From Bryobacterales bacterium (GTDB lineage: Bacteria > Acidobacteriota > Terriglobia > Bryobacterales > Bryobacteraceae): a stretch of DNA of 51,796 bases. Each line of letters opens with the position of its first letter. Positions within the stretch are counted from its first letter, which is position 1. Location: assembly GCA_003487005.1 (NCBI GenBank), contig DNFG01000271.1:1-51796 (forward strand), given 5' to 3'. Position numbers and translations under genes: made by a program. Below the pieces are notes generated by a model. The model saw only the letters and a list, made by a program, of their open reading frames with translations, ran no database searches and was not told the DNA's origin. Below, one piece after another: positions 8,376-15,526 of this stretch.

Positions 8376-8725
8376 TCGCCGAGGTCGTCCCAGGAGCAGG
8401 CGTTTTCGGCGGCTTCGTCCCAATCGGCTTCGGCGGTTCGCTCGAAGATCTGCTGGATGCGCTGGTCTGGTTTAGCGGAGGGGTTATCGAGGGCTTTTCG
8501 GATTCGGGGGTGCTGGTCGAAATTGGGGGCGACGAGGAACATGAGGGTGACGAAGGCGGTAATGGCGCCATCGGAGTCGAGGTCGTGGGCGCGGGCGCGA
8601 TCGATGCCGAGGTGGACGCGGCGAAGGATTTCAGGGTCGCGCAGTTCTGCGACTGCTTCTGGTTGTTCGTCACAGAGGTGGTCGAAGATAAGTTCAGCGA
8701 GTTGCTGATCTGCTTTGGCGCTCAT
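8372..8725 (-). CDS. Small acidic protein of the amidoligase operon, function unknown
   Basis: A 117-residue, strongly acidic, helical protein with no signal or membrane segment and no recognised catalytic motif. The start overlaps the stop of the permuted ATP-grasp gene and its stop overlaps the DUF71 gene start, both by 4 bases, so it is embedded in the operon. The middle (LRDPEILRRVHLGIDRARAH) and the tail (DWDEAAENACSWDDLGE) may be a binding surface. It could be a carrier, adaptor or substrate polypeptide; the C-terminal GE is not a clear modification site. A substrate role is speculative. Confidence 0.75.
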   Translation of the reverse strand: MSAKADQQLAELIFDHLCDEQPEAVAELRDPEILRRVHLGIDRARAHDLDSDGAITAFVTLMFLVAPNFDQHPRIRKALDNPSAKPDQRIQQIFERTAEADWDEAAENACSWDDLGE

Positions 8726-9909
8726 GATGATTCATGGTACAGGGCGGCGGAGGCGCCGACCCATTCGAGGTTCTTGTTGTGGTCGACGCCCATCATGGAA
8801 CCACGGCCGAGGCGGATGATGTGGGTGACGGGACGGCCGGAGGCGTACATGACGCGGATTTCGGCCTTGGTATAGCCGAAGGGGGTTTCGATGACGGGAG
8901 TGAAGTCCACGCGTTCCTGGAGGATCCAGGAGGATCGTTCGGAGGGGTGGATAGCGGCGATCTGTTCGGGTTGGGGCCCGAGGACGACGCCGTGTCCGGC
9001 GAAGGAAAAGAGGGGTTTGAGGACCCATCGGTCGAGGTTGCCGGGGATGGCGGCGGGATCATTGAGGAAGCGGGTCCTGGGGACGCTGGGGTGGTTGAGG
9101 AAGGGGAGTGAGAACTTTGAGATGCGGAAATAGTGGTTGGGGTGGCCGGCCCATTCGACGTCGAGATCGTCGCGCCAGTCGAAGGGGATGGTGGAGGCGC
9201 GGCGCTGGAGTTCGTCGATAATGACCCGGTTATATATGCGTGCGATCGGAGTCCAGTGGCCGTCGCGCTGGTAAAGGAGGCGTCGGCCTTCTTTACGGAG
9301 GGAGGTGATACAGACGGTGCGGATGCCGAGGAGTTGTCCGGTGAGGACGAAGTCAGGACGGGTCTTCTGGCTGGCGGGATCGATTTCGAGAAGGATGACG
9401 TTTTCTGGAGAGTGGTCACCAACGATGGTTTCGCGGAGGATTTTGGAGTAGGAATCCATGTCGAGACCGTCGAGGAGGTAGTGGAGGTCACGAGGAAGAT
9501 CGTAAGCTTCGAGGTAGCTTTGAGCGAGGACGGGTTGGAAGGCGTAGAGGGAGGGGAATGCCTGGATTTCGACGAGGCGGGGATGGAGGAGTCCGTCCTC
9601 GCCGCGGATGACACCGAAGTCGACCTGAACGAAGAGGGGGTCGGCAGGCTCGTTGGGGGCGCGGAAAGCAACGGGGATGGCGGCTTCGGAGGCTCGCTGG
9701 TAAGCGGGGTTATGGGTGAGTTGTTCGATGAGTTGTTCGCCTTCACGGGAGCAGCGGCGCATGAAGTCCCAATCGAAGAAGCAGGGGGTTTCGCAGAGGC
9801 GGAAGGGGACAGGTTCGCCGCAGCGTTCGGCCATGATGGTGTTGAAGCGGGCGTAGCGTTCGCCCGTGTAGTTCTGATTGAAGATTTTGCGCAATTGTTC
9901 GCCGGTCAT
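8722..9909 (-). CDS. ATP-grasp protein with circularly permuted motif order
   Basis: 395 residues. The motif that looks like the metal-binding end of ATP-grasp (RLVEIQAFPSLYAFQ, E114/Q116, with D97 upstream) lies near the N-terminus, while the ATP-contacting lysine motif WVLKPLFSFAGHG (K298) and hinge ILQERVDF (E332) lie near the C-terminus. This is the reverse of standard ATP-grasp order and matches the permuted ATP-grasp class. Such enzymes join a carboxylate to an amine via an acyl phosphate. The start at 9909 overlaps the M29 peptidase stop by 4 bases; the longer frame upstream is a shadow. Substrate unknown. Confidence 0.8.
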   Translation of the reverse strand: MTGEQLRKIFNQNYTGERYARFNTIMAERCGEPVPFRLCETPCFFDWDFMRRCSREGEQLIEQLTHNPAYQRASEAAIPVAFRAPNEPADPLFVQVDFGVIRGEDGLLHPRLVEIQAFPSLYAFQPVLAQSYLEAYDLPRDLHYLLDGLDMDSYSKILRETIVGDHSPENVILLEIDPASQKTRPDFVLTGQLLGIRTVCITSLRKEGRRLLYQRDGHWTPIARIYNRVIIDELQRRASTIPFDWRDDLDVEWAGHPNHYFRISKFSLPFLNHPSVPRTRFLNDPAAIPGNLDRWVLKPLFSFAGHGVVLGPQPEQIAAIHPSERSSWILQERVDFTPVIETPFGYTKAEIRVMYASGRPVTHIIRLGRGSMMGVDHNKNLEWVGASAALYHESS

Positions 9910-10922
9910 AGAATGAACTCCCCGTCGCGCATGATACAGCGATCTTCGGCCCAGATGCTGAAGCGGCGGCCGACGACATCGATGTGGGTGGAGGAGTACC
10001 ACTGGGCGCCGGTGTGGTCACCGTAGGGGTTGCCGAAGGCGATGTGGACGCCCGGGATCTTCTCGTCCTGGAGGATATTGCCGATGACGTCGCGGACGCC
10101 GAGGTTGGTGCCGATGGCGTATTCGCCGACGCGGTCGGAGTTTTCGTCGGTGTGGGTGTAGCGCCAGAATTCGTCTTCGAGAGCCTTGTTGGCGGAGTGA
10201 GCCTCGACGAGCCTGTTTTGCCGGATGCGCAGAGTGAGGGGGTTCGCAGCGAGGTCGCCGTATTTGGCGCAGAGATAGTCGCCGACGACGCCATCGACGA
10301 CGAAGACGCCGTTGACTTCGCCGGGGGTGGTCCAGACCTCTCCGCCGGGCAAGTTGCCCCAGGTGTTCTCGCTGATGATGCCAGAGGTTTTGAGCCACTT
10401 GAAATCGGGGTTCATGGTTGCGGTCATGTCGGTACCGGCAGGGGTTGTGGCGCGGATGATCGAGGCGGGGCGGGTGATTTCGAGGATGCGAAGGCTGAGA
10501 GCGTCGACGGCGGCATAGTCGGCGCGCATGCCTTCGAGCATGATGCGTTTTTCGATGTTGACCATATGGGCATGCCGGATGCGGCGGCGGTTGACAACAT
10601 CGGTCATCTGCATACGCGAGTGGAGTTCATTCTGTTGGGCGACGACGGCAAAGATAGATACGCGGCTGGTTTCAAGATCCCTGAGGACGGGTGCGGGCAT
10701 GTCGCCGAGGGGGCGGGGGGCGAGGTCTTCGAGGACGAAGGCTTGGTGTTGTGCCCCGAGGTCGCGAAGAGCGGCTGCGAGAGCGGCGGCGATTTCGAGG
10801 CAAGCGTGGTCGGTGATGAGGGTGACCTTCTCGTCAGGTTGAACGCGGAGGCAGGCGTGGACGGCATTGTGCGCGCCGGGGGCGAGCGCAGGATCGAAGG
10901 GGATTTGAGCGAGGGAGGTCAT
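9906..10922 (-). CDS. M29-family (aminopeptidase T/S-like) metallopeptidase
   Basis: A 338-residue protein with the M29 metal-ligand pattern: E195 in GGEVWTTP, E267 in GEYAIGTN, H293 and Y300 in HIAFGNPY, and H313 and D315 in THIDVVG. The first 150 residues form the N-terminal Rossmann-like part of the family. M29 enzymes are dinuclear-metal leucyl aminopeptidases. Here the gene is inserted, with 4-base overlaps on both sides, among three ligase genes, so it may trim or recycle the peptide-like product rather than serve general proteolysis; that role is inferred from context. Confidence 0.88.
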   Translation of the reverse strand: MTSLAQIPFDPALAPGAHNAVHACLRVQPDEKVTLITDHACLEIAAALAAALRDLGAQHQAFVLEDLAPRPLGDMPAPVLRDLETSRVSIFAVVAQQNELHSRMQMTDVVNRRRIRHAHMVNIEKRIMLEGMRADYAAVDALSLRILEITRPASIIRATTPAGTDMTATMNPDFKWLKTSGIISENTWGNLPGGEVWTTPGEVNGVFVVDGVVGDYLCAKYGDLAANPLTLRIRQNRLVEAHSANKALEDEFWRYTHTDENSDRVGEYAIGTNLGVRDVIGNILQDEKIPGVHIAFGNPYGDHTGAQWYSSTHIDVVGRRFSIWAEDRCIMRDGEFIL

Positions 10923-12052
10923 GCGAGGGAAGGCGCCGGTTCAAAGAGGCCGGCTTCGGTTTCCTTGATGATGTAGTCGACGACGGCGTTGAGGTCGCGG
11001 GTCTGGTGGAAAACGCGGAGTTGGCGATCGGCGCCGGCGCCGTGTTCGAGGATATTGCGGAGGTAGTTGATCTCGTCACGGCTGCCGAGTTCATCGAGCA
11101 CGGGATCGATGAGCTGGAAGTACTCGTCCATCAACTGGCGGAACGGGACTTCGGTGCGCTTACCGAAGTCGATGAGTTTGCCATTGATGCCATAGCGGAC
11201 GGCGCGCCATTTGTTTTCCATGATGAGGGCGCGGCGATAGAGGCGGAAACCCTGGTTATTGGAGTGGAGTTTCCAGAGCATGACGACGGTAGCCTGGATG
11301 AGCGCGGCCAGGGCGATGGTTTCATCGAGGCGGAGGGGGAGGTCGCAAATTCGGAACTCGAGAGTGGGGAAGCTGGGATGGGGGCGAATGTCCCACCAGA
11401 TCTTCTTGGCGTTGTCTATGCAGCCTGTCTTGACGAGGAGGTTGACGAAATTCTCGTACTCGCTGTAGCTGGTGAAGTAGTCAGGGATGTTGGTGCGGGG
11501 GAATTTGTCGAAGACCTTGCAGCGGTAGGAGCGGAGGCCGGTTTCGTCGCCGAGCCAGAAGGGGGAGTTAGTGGAGAGGGCGAGGATATGAGGGAGGAAG
11601 TAGCGTGCCGCATTCATGATATGAATGGCGGTTTCGCGGTCTTCGACGCCGACGTGGACATGGAGTCCGAAAATCAGGTTGGCGCGGGCGACGAGTTGCA
11701 TGTCCTCGATGATGGACATGTAGCGTTCGTCGGGGTAGATGCCCTGTTTGCGCCAATCGGAGAAGGGGTGGGTGGCGGCGGCGGCGAGGCGGAGGCCATT
11801 GGCCTTGGCGAGTTGGACCATCTGGCGGCGGATGGTGGTGACTTCTTCACGGACCTCGGCGACATTGCGGCAGATCTGCGTGCCGACCTCGACGACGCAC
11901 TGGTGCATTTCGGGTTTGACCCGTTCGCGAAGCAGGAGGGTGCCCTGCTCGATCATCTCGGCTTCGATGTGGCTGCGGAGTTCCCGGGTGACCGGGTCTA
12001 TGGTCATGTACTCTTCCTCGACGCCGAGGGTGAAGCTGGGACGGTCGCTCAT
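10919..12052 (-). CDS. GCS2-type carboxylate-amine ligase (YbdK family)
   Basis: 377 residues of the glutamate-cysteine ligase family 2 fold, related to glutamine synthetase. The N-terminal LGVEEEYMTID contains the conserved acidic metal-binding cluster; LIFGLHVHVGV and TLEFRICDLPLR are further family hallmarks. The enzyme would make an amide bond with ATP via an acyl phosphate. YbdK has weak glutamate-cysteine ligase activity, but most members have unknown substrates. A good ribosome binding site (AAGGAG, 7 bases before the ATG) is present, and the gene starts 3 bases after the ATP-grasp gene ends. Confidence 0.93.
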   Translation of the reverse strand: MSDRPSFTLGVEEEYMTIDPVTRELRSHIEAEMIEQGTLLLRERVKPEMHQCVVEVGTQICRNVAEVREEVTTIRRQMVQLAKANGLRLAAAATHPFSDWRKQGIYPDERYMSIIEDMQLVARANLIFGLHVHVGVEDRETAIHIMNAARYFLPHILALSTNSPFWLGDETGLRSYRCKVFDKFPRTNIPDYFTSYSEYENFVNLLVKTGCIDNAKKIWWDIRPHPSFPTLEFRICDLPLRLDETIALAALIQATVVMLWKLHSNNQGFRLYRRALIMENKWRAVRYGINGKLIDFGKRTEVPFRQLMDEYFQLIDPVLDELGSRDEINYLRNILEHGAGADRQLRVFHQTRDLNAVVDYIIKETEAGLFEPAPSLA

Positions 12053-12055
12053 GGG

Positions 12056-13003
12056 TTAGCTCCTTGGGGAATCGCCGGCGAGGAAGCGGCCCCAATGATA
12101 GTCGGGCTGGGGCGGGTCATCGGCGAGAACGCGCTCGATCGCGAGGTCGGCCATGGCGTTGAGGATCCAATCGAAGTTGGCATCGCCGACGCTGTTGCGG
12201 TCGGCGTCGGGGGCGGGGTTGAGGTAGTCGATGGCGTAGGGGATGCCGTCGCGGACGGCGAATTCGACAGTATTCATGTCGTAGCCAAGAGCCTGGCAAA
12301 GAGTGATGGAGTCCTGGACGATGCGTTGGTAAAGGGGGGACTGGGTGGGATCCTGGTCGAGGCGGTAGCGTTCGTGGTGGGGGTAGCGGGGGTCGTACGC
12401 CATGACGTGGACATCGCGGCGGCCGATGCAGTAGCAGCGGTAGTAATCGGTGAATTCGATGGACTCCTGGAGGACCATGCCGAGGTCGCCTGTCTGGGCG
12501 TAGGCGGCGTAGAGTTCATCGGGGTTGTGGACTTTGTACACATTGCGCCAGCCGCCGCCAAGGTGGGGCTTCATAAACATGGGGAAGCCGAGGTAATCGA
12601 AGATCTCCTCCCAATTAAGCGGGTACTGGAGGTTGCGCATCGACTCGGAGGTGGTTCCGGGAGGATGGGCGTGATGGGGGAGCATGACGGTTTTCGGGAC
12701 GGCGACGCCGAGCTGGAGGCCGATGGCATAGTTGAAGAATTTGTCGTCGGCGCTCCACCAGAAGGGGTTGTTGATGACGTGGGCGCCGTGAAGGATCGCG
12801 TTCTTGAGGTAAGCGCGATAGAAGGGGATGTCGTGGGAGATGCGGTCGATGATGAGGCGGTACGGCGACGGGCGGTCGATGCGGAAGCCGCCGGTGAGCA
12901 GACTTTCGGCGACAACGCCATCGACGTTGCGGCTGTTGATCCGGTCGATGAGGGCGGGAGGGAAGGTGGTTTCCATCCCATAGAGCAGTCCGATTTTTCT
13001 CAT
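12056..13003 (-). CDS. ATP-grasp ligase (RimK/D-Ala-ligase-like)
   Basis: 315 residues in standard ATP-grasp order: an N-terminal preATP-grasp part (1-100), the lysine motif FPMFMKPHLGGGWRNVYKV (K145), hinge VLQESIEF (E180), and the metal-binding end VEFAVRDGIPYAIDYLNPAP (E247, D259, N262). It should ligate a carboxylate to an amino group. It has a strong ribosome binding site (GGAGG, 5 bases from the ATG) and lies 11 bases after the esterase gene. With the GCS2 and permuted ATP-grasp genes it gives the operon three different amide-bond-forming folds. Confidence 0.9.
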   Translation of the reverse strand: MRKIGLLYGMETTFPPALIDRINSRNVDGVVAESLLTGGFRIDRPSPYRLIIDRISHDIPFYRAYLKNAILHGAHVINNPFWWSADDKFFNYAIGLQLGVAVPKTVMLPHHAHPPGTTSESMRNLQYPLNWEEIFDYLGFPMFMKPHLGGGWRNVYKVHNPDELYAAYAQTGDLGMVLQESIEFTDYYRCYCIGRRDVHVMAYDPRYPHHERYRLDQDPTQSPLYQRIVQDSITLCQALGYDMNTVEFAVRDGIPYAIDYLNPAPDADRNSVGDANFDWILNAMADLAIERVLADDPPQPDYHWGRFLAGDSPRS

Positions 13004-13014
13004 GAAATCCTCCG

Positions 13015-13734
13015 TTACGAGCCGAAGTACTTCCAGATCATTTCATGCCAGAGGGGCCAGTCGTGAATGGCGCCGTGGCCCCAGCAGTCGAAGTGGTGAT
13101 GAATGCCTTTTGCGTTGAAGATGCCAGAGAGGCGGCGTGTGGCGTCGAGGCAGATGTCGTGTTCGCCGGCGGCGAGAATCCAGCGGATGTCGTGGCGGTA
13201 TCGGCCGAGGTACCAGTCGTCCTGAAGGTTAGGGAGGGAGTCGACGGGGTTGTGGAAGTAGCAGAGGTCGTCGTAGTGACCGTCGAGGAAGGGTTTGATG
13301 TCATAGGCGCCACTGAGGCCGGCGCAGGTGTGGACGGCATCCGGGTGGCGGAGGGCGAAGTTGACGGCATGGTAGGCGCCGAAGGAGCAACCGGTGACGG
13401 CGACGCGATGGGTGTTGCCGCGCTTCTGGAGGAGGGGGAGGACTTCGTAGACGAGGTAATCGTCATACTGCTGATGGCGGCGGATGCGGCCACTGGGGTG
13501 GGCCCATTTGCAGTAGAAGCTTTCGGTATCGACGCTATCGACGCAGAAGAGGGAGAGACGACCGGCGTGGATGGCGGGGGCGAGGGTATTGGCCATTCCG
13601 CGGTCCTCGAACTCGAAGAAGCGGCCCATGGAGGTGGGGAAGACAAGGAGAGGCACGCCGGCATGGCCGAGCTGGAGGAGTTCCATTTCGCGGTTCAAGC
13701 GGGGGCTGAACCATTTGTGATAATCGCGGTGCAT
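13015..13734 (-). CDS. Alpha/beta-hydrolase esterase (esterase D-like)
   Basis: 239 residues with the nucleophile elbow GCSFGAYHA (S117), an acid in ILAAGEHDICLD and the catalytic histidine near HFDCWGHGAIHDW. There is no signal peptide, so it is cytoplasmic. It resembles the putative esterase family often annotated in amidoligase neighbourhoods. It is the first gene of the seven-gene amidoligase operon, and could release or transfer an acyl or peptidyl group. The GT39-like gene ends 35 bases upstream on the same strand, so it may share the transcript. Confidence 0.85.
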   Translation of the reverse strand: MHRDYHKWFSPRLNREMELLQLGHAGVPLLVFPTSMGRFFEFEDRGMANTLAPAIHAGRLSLFCVDSVDTESFYCKWAHPSGRIRRHQQYDDYLVYEVLPLLQKRGNTHRVAVTGCSFGAYHAVNFALRHPDAVHTCAGLSGAYDIKPFLDGHYDDLCYFHNPVDSLPNLQDDWYLGRYRHDIRWILAAGEHDICLDATRRLSGIFNAKGIHHHFDCWGHGAIHDWPLWHEMIWKYFGS

Positions 13735-13769
13735 GAGGGGATCCGATCCGGCGCGACGCGGCGATTGTC

Positions 13770-15269
13770 TTAGTGTAGAGCAGCAGCAGGGGTGGTGGGA
13801 GGGGTCTCGAAGACGGCGAGGCGGTCGATGTAGTTAGAGCGGGCGGGGCAGCGGCAATCGAGCGAAGGGTCGGGTTGCAGGGCGGCAATGAGAGCTTGTT
13901 CGAGGATGGCTGAAGGTTGGTGCCCATCGCGGAGGAAGACGAAGACGCGGGCGCCGGGGCGTTGAGCGAGTTCGCGGGCGAGCGTGGCGGCTTCATAGCG
14001 CCAGGCGGGGAGGAGGGACTCGCTGCGGGAGTCGCCTTCGTAACCGGGGTGAGTGTCGATGACAGAGGGGAACGAGGACTCACGCCAGCGGCGTTGTGGG
14101 CGCTGGCGGTCGAGGTAGTGGTCGATGGCGGGGCGGCTGAGACTGACGTAGAGTATGGTGTCGTGAGGGCGGGCGTGCTGGAGGAGGTTGTGGGCGAGGG
14201 CGCGGGCGTCGCAGGGAGAGGATTGGAAGGAGAGACCGAAGGTGATGAGTGAAGAGAGTGAGAGAACAACGGCAGTGATGACCGTCACGTTCAGGCGGGC
14301 GGCGAGGGCGGCAAGCCAACAGGCGGTGGCGGGGAGGATGACGATTGTGAAGCGGGAGTAGAAGAAGGGTTTCCAGAAGGAGATGAGGATGGGCGGGAGG
14401 AGTGCACCGGCGAGGAGGATGGGGAGCCAGAGGGGCAGGGCCGAAGGGGATCCGCCGGAACGGCGGGCCCAGAGCCGGGCGAAGGGGGCGATGACAAGTA
14501 GGGCACCGCATTGGAGGTAGAGGAAGGGGAGAATGTCTGTGATGCCAGGGGGCAGGAGCCAGGCGGCGGCATCGGTTGAGCGAACGAGTTGGCGCGCAAG
14601 GACAGGGCCCCAGAGGACGGCGTAAGGGAGCACGCCGGCGGCAAAGCCCATGAACCATCGGCGCCAATTGTGGGGGTAGCAGAGGAGCGCCGCGAGCCCC
14701 TGTCCAGCGAGGAGGCAGAACCACCAGAGGTGGGTAAAGGACCCGGCAATGTTGATGAGAGTCCAGAGGGCGACGCGGCGCTGAGAGGGGTGCTCGGCGA
14801 CGTCCTGAAAGGCGGTGATGGAGAGAGCGGAGAGGAGGCCGAGCAGAGAGTACATGCGGACGAGTTCAGTGCTGAGGAGGGCGAGGGGGGCGCAGGCGTA
14901 GGCGATGGCGGCGAGCCAGGCGGTCTGGCGGGGAAGTGTGCGGGCGGCGCAGCGGTAGACGGCGGCGACAGCGAGGTAGTGGAGAAGGAGCGAGAGGGCA
15001 CGCATGGCGACTTCGCTGTCGCCGAAAAGTCGGATCCAGGGCCAGAAGAGGAGGAAGTAGAAGGGGGGGTGAACATCGCCAGCGATGGTTGCGAGCATTT
15101 CGGACAGGGGAAGGCTGGCGGTACGGAGGGACCAGACGTCATCGGCGCGCAGCGAGGAGAACAGACCCGGAATGGGGAGAAGGGCGATGACGGCGAACGA
15201 GAGGAGGAAAAGAAGGCGCGGGGGCGGCGGGTCGGAGCGAGGAGTGGTGCGCACGGGACTCCCGATCAT
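13770..15269 (-). CDS. GT39-like membrane glycosyltransferase (PMT/ArnT type)
   Basis: A 499-residue polytopic protein of the GT-C fold. After a proline-rich N-terminus and first helix comes the acidic catalytic-loop motif RADDVWSL, followed by DVHPPFYFLLFWPW, typical of dolichol/undecaprenyl-phosphate-sugar transferases. About ten further hydrophobic segments precede a periplasmic C-terminal domain of about 130 residues. It would transfer a sugar from a lipid carrier to a periplasmic acceptor, which cannot be named from sequence. The ATG at 15269 is used because the upstream frame is rich in low-complexity shadow sequence. It lies 35 bases upstream of the amidoligase operon. Confidence 0.85.
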   Translation of the reverse strand: MIGSPVRTTPRSDPPPPRLLFLLSFAVIALLPIPGLFSSLRADDVWSLRTASLPLSEMLATIAGDVHPPFYFLLFWPWIRLFGDSEVAMRALSLLLHYLAVAAVYRCAARTLPRQTAWLAAIAYACAPLALLSTELVRMYSLLGLLSALSITAFQDVAEHPSQRRVALWTLINIAGSFTHLWWFCLLAGQGLAALLCYPHNWRRWFMGFAAGVLPYAVLWGPVLARQLVRSTDAAAWLLPPGITDILPFLYLQCGALLVIAPFARLWARRSGGSPSALPLWLPILLAGALLPPILISFWKPFFYSRFTIVILPATACWLAALAARLNVTVITAVVLSLSSLITFGLSFQSSPCDARALAHNLLQHARPHDTILYVSLSRPAIDHYLDRQRPQRRWRESSFPSVIDTHPGYEGDSRSESLLPAWRYEAATLARELAQRPGARVFVFLRDGHQPSAILEQALIAALQPDPSLDCRCPARSNYIDRLAVFETPPTTPAAALH

Positions 15270-15280
15270 GATAGCGAGAA

Positions 15281-15308
15281 GGCGGGCGCCGCCGGAACGG
15301 AGCCCGCC
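15281..15308 (-). terminator. Terminator-like hairpin
   Basis: GGCGGGC (15281-15287) and GCCCGCC (15302-15308) form a 7-base GC stem. It follows the decayed receptor fragment on the minus strand and precedes the GT39-like gene. A short T-containing stretch follows, but no real U-run, so termination is only possible. Upstream, 15309-15526 holds the receptor remnant and no convincing intact gene. Confidence 0.35.
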
Positions 15309-15333
15309 TGAGTGGGTTGTTGGTGGATTGTGG

Positions 15334-15444
15334 TTAGCATGCGTAGCGTAGCGCGAACTTGATCTCGCGGTGGCGCCGGGTGAACGTGATGGCGGGCCAA
15401 TAGGCCGCGGAGTGGTAGCCTTGCGGGAGATTGGAATTTGTCGC
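15334..15444 (-). pseudogene. Decayed C-terminal tail of a TonB-dependent receptor (remnant)
   Basis: Minus-strand reading gives about 37 codons ending HREIKFALRYAC-stop, with YWPAITF earlier. Acidobacterial Oar-like TonB receptors typically end in a final barrel strand of the form REIQFALKYxF. Here the terminal aromatic residue, needed for barrel assembly, is cysteine (TGC, one base from TTC). The frame is closed about 17 codons further upstream, and no other receptor sequence or start is present. A hairpin follows downstream. The assignment relies on this short stretch only. Confidence 0.4.
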
Positions 15445-15526
15445 GCGGAGGCGGTGAGGAGGATGAGTGCCACCATGCCGCGTGCGACTGCTTCAGCAAC
15501 CGGGTCATGCGACACTATCGGGAAGG

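Noticed and set aside
11006..13066. Open frame of 686 codons on the plus strand opposite the GCS2 and ATP-grasp genes
   Set aside because: It lies antisense to two genes with clear families and strong ribosome binding sites. The translated sequence is repetitive acidic and glycine-rich, typical of a GC-rich shadow frame.
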